Source: Acarospora socialis (Eukaryota > Ascomycota > Lecanoromycetes > Acarosporales > Acarosporaceae). Taken from it: 64,000 nt of DNA. The DNA lies in contig JAMYGW020000002.1 in NCBI GenBank assembly GCA_025617375.2, positions 3,410,001 through 3,474,000 of the forward strand. The letters run 5' to 3'. Both the position numbers and the translations under genes were made by a program. The notes below the pieces were generated by a model. That model saw only the letters and a program-made list of their open reading frames with translations. It was not told where the DNA came from and made no database searches. This document shows, piece by piece, positions 1-11,872 of the stretch (positions within the stretch are counted from its first letter, which is position 1; each line of letters opens with the position of its first letter).

Positions 1-485
1 AAAATTTGGCTTGAATCGAGCCATTTTTACGAGTAGAATGGCACTGCTGGCACGTCCATCTGATTGAATCTAATTTCGTTACGAGTATCTTCGTATTCTT
101 AGTATGAGAGAAGGATCTTGACCCCCGAGCGGGCCGAGGCATCAAAAGAAAGTCTGACCCTGCAGGCAGTAGTGCACTTTGCAGCTGACAGGCAGCGGGC
201 TTCAGCTGTGAATACCTTATGGGGAGCCTCATACATAAGGTAAGGTAAGGTCCATGTCGCCTTTCAGTATCCTTGATATGCCTGGCGTTATTCTAGAGCT
301 GTCTATTGGGTCAGACTTTCTTTCTTTTGATCTAAGACCAGTCAGTAAACAGATTGAGTGATCAGAAGCTACCTTATTTACCTCGAATTAGCCTGGACAT
401 GCTCTAGTTCAATTTGATATTGTTTCCACTTTCTCAACAGTAGATTACATTCGTTGTAAATCATCTCACGATAAACTGTTTCAAT
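1..485. other. Intergenic region upstream of the acyl-CoA synthetase
   Basis: No coding sequence is supported here. It holds an imperfect inverted repeat (listed separately) and, at about 235-250, overlapping copies of the word AAGGTA that recur in other intergenic regions of this window. The last 60 bases before the ATG are AT-rich and would be the 5' leader of the acyl-CoA synthetase gene. Confidence 0.6.
141..331. repeat. Imperfect inverted repeat, possible MITE-like element
   Basis: Bases 141-160 and 308-331 are reverse complements of each other except for one extra four-base step in the right arm. The arms enclose about 147 bp of unrelated sequence. Pairing stops abruptly on both sides, which is the layout of a short terminal-inverted-repeat element. 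I see no clear target-site duplication, so a chance hairpin or an upstream regulatory palindrome remains possible. Confidence 0.4.
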
Positions 486-2833
486 ATGGATTACCTCAAA
501 TTCGCAAAAGAACTCGGTGGATCTCCACCTGTCGGTTCATCTTACAGTGTTGCCCTACCTGGATCAGAGAAGCCGGGCCGGAGTAAGGTATATCGGCACT
601 GGAGGTTCCAAGATGGTCTACTCAAGACGTTGGACCCCAAGGTCAGTCTCCGTGATTGCCTAGGTGGGATGGTCCTGAGATGCTGATCTGTCTAATGGGT
701 AGATTACCACTGTGCATGAGATGTTCGAAGCATCTGGTAACCCTCACCAACTCCTCACTTGATACTATCCGATACTGATACCGTTTCGCAGCAATGGTAC
801 ATGCGCGCCACAAATGTCTAGGGTACCGTCCATACGACTCGACCACAAAGTCTTTTGGCCAATATATGTGGCTAGACTATCAAACAGTACAACAAAAACG
901 TGCAGCCCTAGGAGCCGGCCTCGTTGAGCTGCACAAAAGAGCTGGTATTGTGGACCAAAAGTACGGAGTAGGACTCTGGTGTCAGAATCGGCCGGAGTGG
1001 CAGATCACTGGTGGGCAGCACACTGCCAGTCTTCCAAGTTTAGAAGGACGTTGACTGACTCCTTGCCACAGACCTTGCATGCATGTCTCAATCCCTATAC
1101 ACGGTTTCAATCTACGATACACTTGGACCTGACACCACGGAATATATCATAAACCACGCCTCGCTCCCCTGTGTAGTCACCTCACTCTCTCATATTCCAG
1201 CTCTGCTAAAACTCAAACCGCGACTGCCAACACTCAAAATCATCGTCTCACTTGACCCACTCGATGCTGGCGAACAGCCTGGTCTTTCAAAGGGAGACCT
1301 GCTCAGTAACCTGGCCTCTGACCTGGGCGTCACCATACATTACGTTGATAACGTCGAACGCCTCGGAGAGTCACTGCAAAGACCTAGCAACCCGCCGCGA
1401 CCGGATGACATCATCACAATTAACTATACATCTGGCACCACAGGAAATCCTAAGGGTGTTGTTCTCACTCACGCAAACGCAGTAGCAGCAGCCTCATGCT
1501 CCCTCGTTACCCTACCACAAGGGCCTGCCGATTCAATATGCTCGTACCTTCCACTGGCACATATATATGGGCGAATGACCGAACATGGCGCCCTCTGGGC
1601 AGGCGTTCGCATTGGATACTTTCATGGTAACATCTTAGAACTGGTGGATGATCTAAAGTTACTCCGTCCAACGGTCTTTACTTCCGTACCGAGGCTCTAC
1701 AACCGCTTCGGCAGCGCGATAAGAGCGGGGACTGTGAACCAAACTGGGGTCAAAGGCGCTCTGAGCAGGCATGTGGTTAGGACCAAGCTTGCAGCTGTCA
1801 GGCAACCGCACGGCACAGCAACCAACAAGCATGCTTTTTACGATCGAGTATGGGGCCGCAAAGTCACCTCTGCGCTGGGTTTAGAGAATACCAAAGCTAT
1901 GATATCCGGATCTGCGCCTCTAGATCCCACACTGCATCAATTTTTACGGGTTGTGTTCGGGAATGACGTTCTTCAGGGTTATGGTCTCACGGAAACATAT
2001 GCGGTCAGTCTCTGTCAGGCTGAAGGCGACATTTCCGCGGGCAACTGTGGTGGCATCACGCCAGCGGTGGAATGTTGTCTTCTGGATGTTCCTGACATGG
2101 ACTACTTGACCACCGACAGTCCTTGTCCCCGAGGAGAACTTCTAATACGTGGCAATACCCTCTTCTCTCAGTACTACAATGCACCCGAAGAGACGGCCAA
2201 AGCGATTCTAGAAGATGGCTGGTTCCGCACAGGCGACATCTGCAGCGTCGACAGCCTTGGCCGCTTCACCATCATTGACCGGCTAAAGAACGTTCTCAAG
2301 CTTGCCCAGGGTGAATATATTTCCCCCGAACGCATTGAAAATGTGTATCTCTCGAAACTGAACGCCCTCGCTCAAGCCTACGTGCATGGTGATTCGGTGC
2401 AGACTTTTTTGGTCGCAATCCTAGGCGTACAGCCGGATACGTTCGCTCCATTCGCTAGCAAAATCCTTGGGAAGACGATCGAATCTACAGACTTGGAAGC
2501 GATCAGCGCAGCGTGTAGAGATCCGAGGATCCGCAAGGCAGTTATCAAGGAGCTGGACAAGATTGGCAAGAGGGACAAGTTTGCTGGCTATGAAAGGGTC
2601 CGGAATTGCTACCTGTATCTGGAACCGTTCACTATTGAGAACGGACTGCTTACCCCAACGTGAGTGAACTATTGCTGTGGCTGATGCTATATGTCTCTTG
2701 GTACTAACGCTCTGTCAGACTCAAACTCAAGCGGCCACAAACCGCAAAGAAGTTCCGTGCCGACTTAGACAAATTATATGAGGAAGCCTTGGCGGAAGAG
2801 GCGACGAGCGGAAAGATCAAGGCTAGTTTGTAG
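486..2833 (+). CDS. Long-chain acyl-CoA synthetase (fatty-acid-CoA ligase)
   Basis: This AMP-forming enzyme activates fatty acids to acyl-CoA for lipid synthesis or beta-oxidation. Five exons fit in phase: 486-641, 703-736, 792-1010, 1072-2659 and 2719-2833, giving 703 residues, normal for the eukaryotic ACSL/Faa family. The AMP-binding P-loop TSGTTGNPKG lies at about residues 256-265 and GYGLTET at about 439-445. They are followed by GWFRTGD and the hinge-region GEYISPERIE. The start was chosen because the N-terminal YRHWRFQDGL stretch is typical of the family, and exon 2 continues it with TTVHEMFE. The protein ends A-S-L, which resembles a weak peroxisomal PTS1 but is not a strong signal. 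The caleosin gene lies 690 bp downstream on the same strand. The family call is firm; the fungal paralogue (Faa1/Faa2-like) is not resolved. Confidence 0.93.
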
Positions 2834-3524
2834 GATCGCGCGTCTCTACTTAAACACCTGGCCATTTGCATCTCCACAGCGTGGTGACCTTGAAGTGCTT
2901 ACCTGCGGTGGGCAGATCTGTTCATCATCACAGATGAGCCAAACGCATTGTGGCCTTAGCCAGAAGCTTCATATACTGATAGCTTGAGGCATCATGTGTC
3001 TTGTGGGCTATTGTATGTAGATATAGCTCGAGTTTGTATAAACGATTAGCCTCGGATGCGAAACTTTTACATATACAGATGTATAGTACTCGAGTAGAGA
3101 GTCGATGTGAAAGCATTGAAGAGTATTCACAGAGTCTGGACTTCATCGCCTTCGCAGAGAGGACACCTGGATTCGCGATGCCTAACCAGACCAAAAGAGA
3201 TCTGACATCGCTTCATTTTCAAAGTCGTTCCATAAGGCTGAAGCTCTGTAACCCATTTAGGCTAGTAACATACGGTCTGTTGTTTCGCCGGCACCCGATA
3301 CCAGATATTCACATGTCAGAACAGCTCTCGCAGGCGTTGTTGTGCGCAAATTGCACGTCATCATTATCTGGCAAGATGCTGACCTTTCTTCTGGTCACTA
3401 TCTACTATCTAGAGGCAAACGTATTCTCGACGCCCATCAAGTAGCATTTCTGCGTCTCAGAATATACATTCTTCCTTTCCCAAGCTTCATTAAACCACCA
3501 CAGATTCACACCCATACGACCAAG
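2834..3524. other. Intergenic region between acyl-CoA synthetase and caleosin
   Basis: About 690 bp with no supported gene. Open frames on either strand are short, lack family motifs and have no coherent splice partners. It probably holds the 3' UTR of the upstream gene and the pyrimidine-rich promoter and leader of the caleosin gene (about 3460-3524). Confidence 0.6.
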
Positions 3525-4461
3525 ATGAGCGGAACACTTATCAATCACGCTCAGGCGGCGCTTAATCAGCCCGAGAAGCCATACAAGATTGCAATCAAGG
3601 AGTACCCGGTGACGCTTGAGCGCCGACCTTACGTGCCGTCGGAGAACGACGCCCTCGTCGACCCAGGAACCGCCCGTGCAAATATCGCGCCGACGAGAGA
3701 GAAGCCGGACGGCACGACCGAGCGCAACTGGGCGAAGAACCATCAACACCAAACCGTAAGCTCCGAACCCTCCAGTGCTTCTAGCACAATACTCCATTCC
3801 CGTCATCCCGAAGAGCAATAACAGCCAACGCTGACCATCTCACTTCCAGGTCGTCGTCCAGCACGTCGACTACTTTGACCGCGACCACGACGGCGTCATC
3901 TGGCCCCATGACACGTACGCCGGCTTCCGCGCCTTCGGCTGGTCCATCCCGCTCTGCCTGTACGCCACCTTCCTCATCAACGGCTTCCTCAGCTACCCGA
4001 CCGTGCCGACTATCATCCCGGACCCCTTCTTCCGCATCTACACGCAGCGCATGCACAAGGCCAAGCATGGCAGCGACAGCATGAGCTACGACAACGAAGG
4101 CCGCTTTCGGCCGCAGAACTTTGAGGATTTCTTCGCCAAGTACGACAAGGAGAATAAGGGCGGCTTGACGGTGGAGGAGCTGTGGAGGGCGTGGAGGGGG
4201 CAGGCGCTTGTGCTGGATTTCTTTGGGTGGGGGGCGGTTTTTTTTGAGTGTGGGTACTATCCATTACGGCTTGTTCGGTTCGATGGAAGGCTGACGGTGG
4301 GTGTTGTAGGGCTCGCCACTTACCTCCTCATCTGGCCGGAAGACGGCATCTTGAGGAAGGAGGATGTCAGGGGTGTCTTTGACGGTAGTATATTCTACAA
4401 GAAGGCCGAACAGCACAAGCAGAAGACCTTAAGCAAGGAGAAGCACAAACGACTCTTGTAG
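3525..4461 (+). CDS. Caleosin (lipid-droplet Ca2+-binding peroxygenase)
   Basis: Caleosins are heme peroxygenases anchored in lipid-droplet or ER membranes and regulated by calcium. Three exons (3525-3755, 3850-4249, 4310-4461) splice in phase to 260 residues. The single EF-hand loop reads FDRDHDGVI near residues 86-94, just after the conserved heme-side His (QHVDYF). A hydrophobic segment follows (IPLCLYATFLINGFL) with proline-rich PTVPTIIPDP, the family's proline knot. The second conserved His lies in MHKAKHGSDS. The C-terminal block FFEWLATYLLIWPEDG is rebuilt exactly across the second intron, which supports that junction. In filamentous fungi caleosins contribute to oxylipin formation, droplet biology and sporulation. 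Its neighbour also handles fatty acids, so a shared lipid context is plausible but not shown. The N-terminal 77 residues are in one exon and contain no signal peptide. Confidence 0.92.
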
Positions 4462-7400
4462 AGACGAGGGAAAAAGTCATTCACGATGGCCGAGCGCAAC
4501 TGAGAAGTGCTATCATCCAGATGGTTGGGTTGATGTCAGCTTAAAGACAGCATTGTGGGGTGTGAAGGCGGCCTGCTCAGCATATGACCGAATGTTGAGG
4601 TAGGGTATGTCAAGGAGCTTTCCTATGTTGTTGAATAGCTACATAGGCCGTAATATCTTTTGCACTGGTTTGCAAACACACTTCATAGACCTTAGACTTC
4701 TGTTCTGCCAATTTTCGGAAGATCAATTCGAGAGAAAAACACTCCCGCATGAAGCAAGTCATATCCAAAAAGGCAGCTGTAGCTCCCAAATATCGGAGAA
4801 GGGAACTTGACCATCACGGTCATCTGCCCACCGAATCAACTGATCTATGTCCGTTGCAGAAAGTAGCAAGTCGAACGAACATCGTCTGCACAGTCCGTCT
4901 TGAAACTCTCGACGCTCTCGACGCCGTAAGGGGAAGGTATCTAAGTTACCCTACCCTTGCCCTTAAACCGAGGCAACTACACTAGGTCAGGCGGGATCTG
5001 CGCTTCTCAAACACGGTGATATTCCCACTTATTGTAGACTGAGCGGTTGATCTGCTAATCCTCGTATACCTACATTCGTGACTGTGCATCAGAAATAGCT
5101 CCCTTGACCGACCACATCCATCAAGCGGAACGCAGCGGATGCGCACTGATCTTGGTGTTTTGCGTGACATGGCCTTCTGATCGGAGCCGCTCGTACTCGT
5201 TCTAGCCGAATACGTACCGTGTATCTCATTGTTCCCAATCGTCCCAGGCAGACGCGCGACACGCGGCCTAGTCCGAAACGAGACCGCGGGATGTTGGTAT
5301 GGGTGTGGCGTAGGGGTGTCATGTGCCACACTCTCCTGCACTCCGTACCCTAACCGAAACCTTTCTCGGACACAGACCAGCTCCGAAGGCCGCGATTAGA
5401 TTTGAGGTAGGAAGGGTCATCTGGCGTTGACGCCATCGTTTGGGGCTGGCATGTGATGCGGAGGTCGGAAGATATAGTTGTTGAAAAGCGATCACGTTTT
5501 GAGCGTGGTATGTGTAGGTAGTGTATGGGTTATTATGGTGAGACCATTACTATTGCTCTACGGGACCGCGGAAGGAACGAGGTGAGGGAGATGATGTTTG
5601 TCGACGACGACAGGTAAAGGGTTAGGTCATGGACTCGTCTCGAGACCAGAGGAGGGGGCCTCGCAGACCACGGGCTGTAGGCAGGAGGAGTTTCCGGTCA
5701 GGTAGGACAAGAGACGGGCTTTTGTGTCCAGAAAGGTGGGGGAGGAAGTAGATTTGGATCAATTGAGATTGGCACAGATGTCAATTCGATATCAATAGGA
5801 AGACAATGGACCTTTGCCTCGGAGCAATGCATCATCATCGAACGATGCGCTCGTGCTCTCGATTGCTGACTCGTTCGGATGGCATCTTGGCCGAGTTGGG
5901 ATGGAGACTAATGGGGCCTTTCGTAAGGGAAATGTTTGGGTGGTGGATGGATGTCTCGAATGGACGGCGCAGCTGATCTTGGTTGGATGTTGCTTGTCTC
6001 TTGGCTCTTGGGCGAGTACTCTACACTATGGGGGCAGATGACACGTGTTATCTACTGGTAAACTTGTCCGTATCGAACGGCGGGAAAAAGTTGGTAACTG
6101 GATCCAGATGGCATGTTGGCCTGATCAGGGTAAGGCAAGGGTACCTTAGGCATTGGCAATGCGCGCAAGGGGCCCAGTTCTTGTTGCCACGTAAGTTAGA
6201 GGGTCTGTGTTGGAAGTAGAATCAAGGCCGGAGATTCTGGATAGGGCAGGCTTGGGTTTTTGTTGGAAAACCTGCAGATTGAAATTGGCCCAACTCTGTA
6301 TTTGATTCGGGGGAGCAATTGACATTACTAAGCAGGTAATCTTTCCCGATGTTGATATACGAACGTCTGTTGTTTGTATGAAGATTATATCTGCGATGAT
6401 GACGGAGATATCAAGTAGACCTACAATACGAGGATAGCAAGTATCCCGATGACGCTAAACCGAATGGCCTAAGGCAAGGCCCAGCAATGAGGTACCTGTA
6501 CCTACTTAAGGTACCTTGCTTGTTGGTACCGGGGTTAAGCTAGGTAAGCTGCTAAGGTAAGGTCTTGTGGCTCAGTGGCTGTGACCTGAAATCGTGGGGT
6601 CCTTTCTTGTTTGAGTCACACTACCCACTTTCAGTCATTCTACCGACTCAGCTCCTCGCAACGACCAGAGTGATGATGACCACCATTTGCAATCGACTCA
6701 CTCACTCTCTGTCGGAGGGTTGGATGGGTCATCAACTCCCAATTGAATCACATCATTGACTACATGCAATCGATTGAGCTAATTGACCAATGAACTGACT
6801 AGCATCAGCTGACAGATCTCTTCTGCCTTGCGTTTCTATTGTGTTCGATACCTGAATTAATACAACCTAGGTATTGTACCTTATTGTTGACGGATGATTG
6901 ATGAGTCTTATTAATTATTATTGGGTTGCCTGACGCGCTTACTTACCATACAATACCTGATACCTTACCTGGTATTGTACCATTCAGCAACCCTTCTTTG
7001 TCCCACCTTGACTGCCTTGCCTCACTTGACGCAGTCATTCGCGTTCATCACCCAGTCACAGGGCCTCTTATTCCTTATTCATTCTTGTTGCCTATTTCCC
7101 TTAACTAATCATACAATCCTTTGGCAGCCTGACCGCTCTCTTTACTTCCTTCACTGCACTTCGCTTCCTTTCACTTCATATACATAGCCAACACACACCC
7201 ACCGCGCCCCCGACTTACGTAGCCTTTTCGGCGAACCCTTCACTCCAGGCTTCTTGAACAAACCAATATCTGCTGCGCAGATCCAATCTATTCCTTCCAT
7301 TTCAATTGACTCATCCGACAGACTCTCTTCTCTTCTAATCAACCCGTTTTCCAAATCTCGCGTGGACGGTCATCCTTCCGCTGCGGTCTTATTGTCCTAA

Positions 7401-7610
7401 ACCCGCTATTGCCACAGCTCGGCCTTGCGCACGTAATTGACTGACAAATCCACTTCCACGGGCACGAAGCATTCCATTGACTTCCATCGCAATTGAACAC
7501 GTCTTCGAAGTACAATACCGTCATCCAACTCAATTGATTGCGACCTCACCATCTCGCAATCAACACATCACCCTACGCTCCCGAAGTTCGCCTCTTACCG
7601 ACACAACAAC
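4462..7610. other. 3.1-kb gene-free stretch
   Basis: I find no coding sequence I can defend here. The longest frames (about 80-120 codons near 4980-5340) have no domain motif and no plausible splice partners. From about 6470 to 7000 the DNA is rich in palindromic GGTACC/AAGGTA/TACCTT words (6491-6560, 6870-6970). From about 6990 to 7610 it is strongly C/T-rich, as in long 5' leaders of fungal regulatory genes, and leads into the SWIRM gene. A non-coding RNA cannot be excluded by eye. Confidence 0.5.
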
Positions 7611-8777
7611 ATGAATCGCCTACCATCGATCTCAACTCTGATGTCTCCTCCAGAGGCAAAGCCATACGAAAGTTTCAGCCCCACCATGGGCACGTCCAGA
7701 TCTCCCGCCGCTGCGGAGCAGTCTTCCTTCACTTCGGACCTGACACTGCCACCAATCTCCAATTGCCTCTCGCAACCTCAGATCATGCCCGAAGTGCTAC
7801 CATCGCCACCCATATCACCGTGGCCCAACCACGGGCGCAAGGGAGAGGATGGAACTGGGAAGACGATGGGCGTAACAAAGACGGAAGATACGATGAAGGA
7901 TCCACTTCTCTATCCTTCGAGCGAGCCTGATATCGAGATGACGGCGGAAGAACCTCTCTTTCCAACGGGACAAAACTCGCCGAACGCAGATGCGCTCATC
8001 ACGAAGCACATGGCATCTCATATGTTTCAATTCCGAGAGAGCGTCAATCAGCCGACTCGCGAAGAGTACCTACTAGCCCTCGCTTGCGTCCCGATCGTCT
8101 CACGAGGCTACAACCGGAATCCTGGGGCATGGTTGAAGAGGGAGCGGGATATTCTCGATGAGCGGTTCAGCGACGCTAAGCGGGTCCGCAAGGCACCCAC
8201 CACGACACCCTCACGAGTTCTTGCCACCCTTGCTCCAGCTCCTCCCCGTTCCATCAAGAAGAAGCCTCTGACTCTTCAAGCCCCCCGCGCTCCCAGAGTC
8301 AGACGTGGAACACCCAAAACGACGCCGAGAGCTAAAGTGCTTGATACATTCGACGCTGCTACCGTCACGTCTCCAAAGGTCCGCGTCATCGGTGCAAACC
8401 GAGATGATTCCGACTACAGATCGCTTCCGGACTACTGCCCACCCACCGCAACGCTACCTAAGAACAATCCCAGAGCGCTCAAAGCCGAATGGGCTGGAAA
8501 GTTACTCGACCTGTCCAACGATCCGGACATTCATATGCTCCACGAGGCGGAGGTTCACTTGGCATCTACGCTGCGGCTGTCCGGTGCCACTTACCTTTGC
8601 AGTAAGAGGAGGATCTTCGAGGCCCGACTTCACGCACTCCGCATCGGAAAGGAGTTCCGGAAGACGGACGCTCAGCAGGCCTGTAAGATCGACGTCAACA
8701 AAGCCAGCAAACTCTGGACAGCCTACGAGCGGGTCGGCTGGTTCAAGCGCGAGTTTTTCGAACAGTATCTCCGATGA
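7611..8777 (+). CDS. SWIRM-domain protein of the FUN19 / Laf1 type
   Basis: Single exon, 388 residues. The N-terminal 270 residues are low complexity, rich in Ser/Pro and basic stretches (for example IKKKP, VRRGTPKTTPR), as expected for a nuclear protein. The C-terminal ~110 residues form a SWIRM domain: LHEAEVHLASTLRL, then YLCSKRRIFEARL, then the signature run FRKTDAQQACKIDVNKAS and LWTAYERVGWF at the very end. SWIRM domains bind DNA or nucleosomes in chromatin complexes. The fungal FUN19/YOR338W and S. pombe Laf1/Laf2 proteins have this terminal placement, and the Laf proteins associate with the Clr6 histone deacetylase. The long C/T-rich leader upstream fits a regulated transcript. The function is inferred from the family; the domain itself is very clear. 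Confidence 0.9.
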   Translation: MNRLPSISTLMSPPEAKPYESFSPTMGTSRSPAAAEQSSFTSDLTLPPISNCLSQPQIMPEVLPSPPISPWPNHGRKGEDGTGKTMGVTKTEDTMKDPLLYPSSEPDIEMTAEEPLFPTGQNSPNADALITKHMASHMFQFRESVNQPTREEYLLALACVPIVSRGYNRNPGAWLKRERDILDERFSDAKRVRKAPTTTPSRVLATLAPAPPRSIKKKPLTLQAPRAPRVRRGTPKTTPRAKVLDTFDAATVTSPKVRVIGANRDDSDYRSLPDYCPPTATLPKNNPRALKAEWAGKLLDLSNDPDIHMLHEAEVHLASTLRLSGATYLCSKRRIFEARLHALRIGKEFRKTDAQQACKIDVNKASKLWTAYERVGWFKREFFEQYLR

Positions 8778-9676
8778 GATCAGAGTTCTTGATGCTGGAT
8801 CCTATTGCGTGCAAGAGGCACGATTTTTTTTTTTTGCTATCGCTACAATCGCAAGCTACGACAGGCATCGAAATTTCCTTTGAATCTATCGTGGCTCTGA
8901 CACGGGCATTTTCCTTGCAATTGGGGTCATCTCATCGGGTCATCCTGGCATGGTTGGTTTGATTCCAGTAAGCAGGCATTGCTGGTTTCTCTGGTGACGC
9001 TGGGGGGGTCCTCTACGGCTTAGAATGATAATGGTTTCTGCCTTTGGTGTCTTATGGCTCTCGCATTGGGGTCATGGTGGATTGTTTAGCGGTTAGGCTC
9101 ACGGAGTTATCGGCACGATGACACTCCCCTCAGATACCCCCGGTCCGAGCAGAGGCTTGGCTTTACACAACTCCAGAATGGATGAAGATCGAAGAAAGCA
9201 CGTTCAAGCGTGACCTTCTCGACTACTAGCTAGGATCGTTAGCTACAATTTGAACAATAAACGGTCAAGCACCTCTGGCCTGATGACGCAGTAGCTGCAG
9301 GTGAGAGTGAAATCGTGTCGCAATAATATGCCCCATACCAACGCAAACAACCTGCATATATTGGTCTACCAACGACTCTGTAATCAATTCAAACGGTAAG
9401 AATTACCTGAGCGGTAAGGTAGAATGCTAAGGATAGACACTGGCGCAGCTGCTGCGGGTTGATCAGCCGCAGCTAAGCGACAGCCTTATGTGACATGTGA
9501 CATGAGCCTAACTTGCTTTGATCATCCACCTCTAGCGCAACTCCGAACGGCCCCGGCAAGTTGTCATCACCGAACGAGCTACGGTAAGATACTAAGATAC
9601 GTAAGGTCCTCGACCAGACTTACTGAACAACCGCTGCTGGACCCGCTCGAAAGAAACACCACATCGATGCGACACA
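8778..9676. other. Intergenic region between SWIRM and CDC50 genes
   Basis: About 900 bp without a supported gene. An A/T homopolymer run lies at about 8823-8836 in the presumed 3' UTR of the SWIRM gene. A GGTAAGGTA word cluster is present near 9410-9420. The rest shows nothing notable. Confidence 0.5.
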
Positions 9677-11258
9677 ATGTCGCAGACTCAGACAATGAAT
9701 CCGGAGATGGCAGACGATCAGGATCAGCATAAGCCGGGAGAGAAAAAGGCGAAGAGCCGGAGACCAGCGAGTACGTTCACCACACGTTGTCCTCTTCCAC
9801 GTCTGTGAAAGCACGTTGCCTGTGACGAGTTCTCACTGCACCTACAGATACTGCTTTTCGGCAGCAGCGATTGAAGGCATGGCAGTAAGTCGTCTACACA
9901 GAGAGCCAGAGAGCCAGCGATCACCGCCAACCTGACACTCATGTTCAGGCCCATCCTTACCCCCAAAACCGTCCTTCCTCTATTCTTCGCAATTGGGATT
10001 ATATTCGCCCCTATCGGTGGATTGTTGCTCTACGCCAGCGCACAGGTCAGTACAACACCAGCGCCCTTCGATCCGCTACTCTAAAAGGGTTAAGGCTTAA
10101 CAGTCGTTGTGCTCTTCAGGTCCAGGAACTAGTGATAGATTACTCGGACTGTGCGAAATCGGCACCAAAAGGCAACAACGCCTCTGATTTCCAGCCGATA
10201 CCCGACAATAAAGTGAAGGCCTTCTTCAAATCTTCGAACAGCACCAACAGCCCACGACCGATGTGGAGACAGAACACTACCATGGTCCACTACGGACCGG
10301 GTGCTGATGTCAATACCACTATCTGCTCATTGACTTTCAACATACCCGAGGTTATCGGGCCGCCGGTCCTCTTCTATTACCGTCTGACCAACTTTTACCA
10401 GAATCACCGGAGATACGTCAAATCGTTAGACACCAGCCAACTGCAAGGAGATGCGGTATCAAATACCACAATCGATAAAGGCTCTTGTACTCCACTACGT
10501 CTCGCTGCCGACGGAAGGCCTTATTATCCTTGCGGCTTGATCGCCAATTCGCTGTTCAACGATACCTTTAGCAGCCCCATCAGGGTAGGAAGTGCAAACA
10601 ACCAGACCTATCCCATGACAAATAAAGGTATAGCCTGGGAGAGCGACAAGTCCCTTTACGGTCCGACCAAATACAAAGTCGATGAGATTGCGGTACCACC
10701 GAATTGGGTGCAGAGATGGCCACACGGATACACCGAGGACCATCCTCCGCCAAACTTGGAGGAGGATGAAGAGTTCCAGGTCTGGATGAGGACTGCCGGG
10801 TTGCCGACATTTAGCAAACTAGCGCTAAGGAACGACAATGAAAGCATGGCAAGCGGCATGTATCAGGTCAACATTGGTCTCAGTACGCATCATCGATTTT
10901 GGATGGCGACCACATGTACTGATGTCAAAGCAGATTTCCCCGTTACGGTCTATGGGGGCACGAAATCAATTGTCATCTCCACCCGGACCGTGATGGGAGG
11001 CAAGAACCCGTTTCTAGGGATCGCATACGTAGTGGTTGGAGGTATATGCATTGTACTCGGGTTCTTGTTTACCGCCACGCATCTCATCAAGCCAAGGTGG
11101 GCTCATCTCAGCAGGAGGAAACAGTGCTTTGTAGTCACGTGCTAACGCCTTGTTCCAGGAAACTCGGCGACCACACGTACCTTACATGGAACAACGACCA
11201 GCCAAGTAGTGCTACTGCGACGGGGAGGGACCACAGATCTGGCAACGACACCGCTTGA
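9677..11258 (+). CDS. CDC50/LEM3-family subunit of P4-ATPase phospholipid flippases
   Basis: CDC50 proteins pair with type-4 P-type ATPases to move phospholipids to the cytosolic leaflet of Golgi, endosomal and plasma membranes. Five exons fit in phase (9677-9770, 9848-9884, 9949-10045, 10120-11096, 11159-11258), giving 434 residues. The cytosolic N-terminus contains the conserved [20 protein letters not shown] block, which is recovered only after splicing exons 1-3. TM1 is at about residues 50-73 and TM2 at about 374-400, flanking a large luminal loop with several N-x-S/T sites. Conserved family features are the [17 protein letters not shown] segment, cysteines in the luminal domain, and a C-terminal [16 protein letters not shown]. 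The ATG at 9677 was chosen because it opens the frame leading into the conserved block. Length and topology are normal. Confidence 0.94.
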
Positions 11259-11872
11259 GTATATTTTCAATTTTCTCTGGAGCGGTCTTATTTGTTTTTT
11301 GGTGTAAAGGCGTATTGGGGAAATGCCTTCGCATGACGGTCTGCTATAGTCTGGAATCAAGTCCACTGAGTTACATTATGATCTCAACCCTGCAAACATT
11401 CGGTGATCCCACCATCGGAGCACTTTCCGTCTAGATCGACCGTGGTCTTTGTTGAGGTGTTCAGCCATGACCGCTTGCGGCCATCTCCCACAAGCAAATC
11501 TCCCCCGCATCACAACGGCACCACATCCCTTCATAAGCCGTTGTTACTGACAAATAGGTCTGGGCCGTCAAGGCCGTTGAATCAACTATTGAGTTCGTCT
11601 ACGTCAGTCTAACCGATCGAATAATGGCTTTACGGAGACCAACAACTGTTCGAGATCGCACAGTAGAATGCTAGTGTATAAAAGGAGATGATTGCGCGAT
11701 CGACAGTCTTTCTTTTCATAGCTCCCACGAGTCGTGATCCCGACAGCCGACGGTCTGACTCCCGGCTAGCCCTAATCTAGACCTTACAGGAAGCCCCGTC
11801 GTTGAGCACAGATTATATAGATATAATTCTCAAATCCAACCTCAATATTCACCCCAGGAGATAACTGCCAGC
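11259..11872. other. Promoter region of the secreted metalloprotease
   Basis: About 610 bp with no gene. It carries a TATA element (listed separately) and an AT-rich stretch at about 11811-11830 shortly before the start codon at 11873. Nothing else is recognised. Confidence 0.5.
11678..11685 (+). promoter_or_regulatory. TATA box (TATAAAAG)
   Basis: A consensus TATAAAAG lies 188 bp upstream of the metalloprotease start codon. Spacing suits a transcript starting about 11710-11740 with a leader of roughly 130-160 nt. It is one of the few clean TATA boxes in the window and fits an inducible secreted enzyme. No transcript data are available. Confidence 0.45.

Noticed and set aside
3001-3444. 147-codon plus-strand frame upstream of caleosin
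   Set aside because: It has no family motif and no plausible splice partners, and it overlaps an equally open antisense frame. It is likely leader or promoter sequence.
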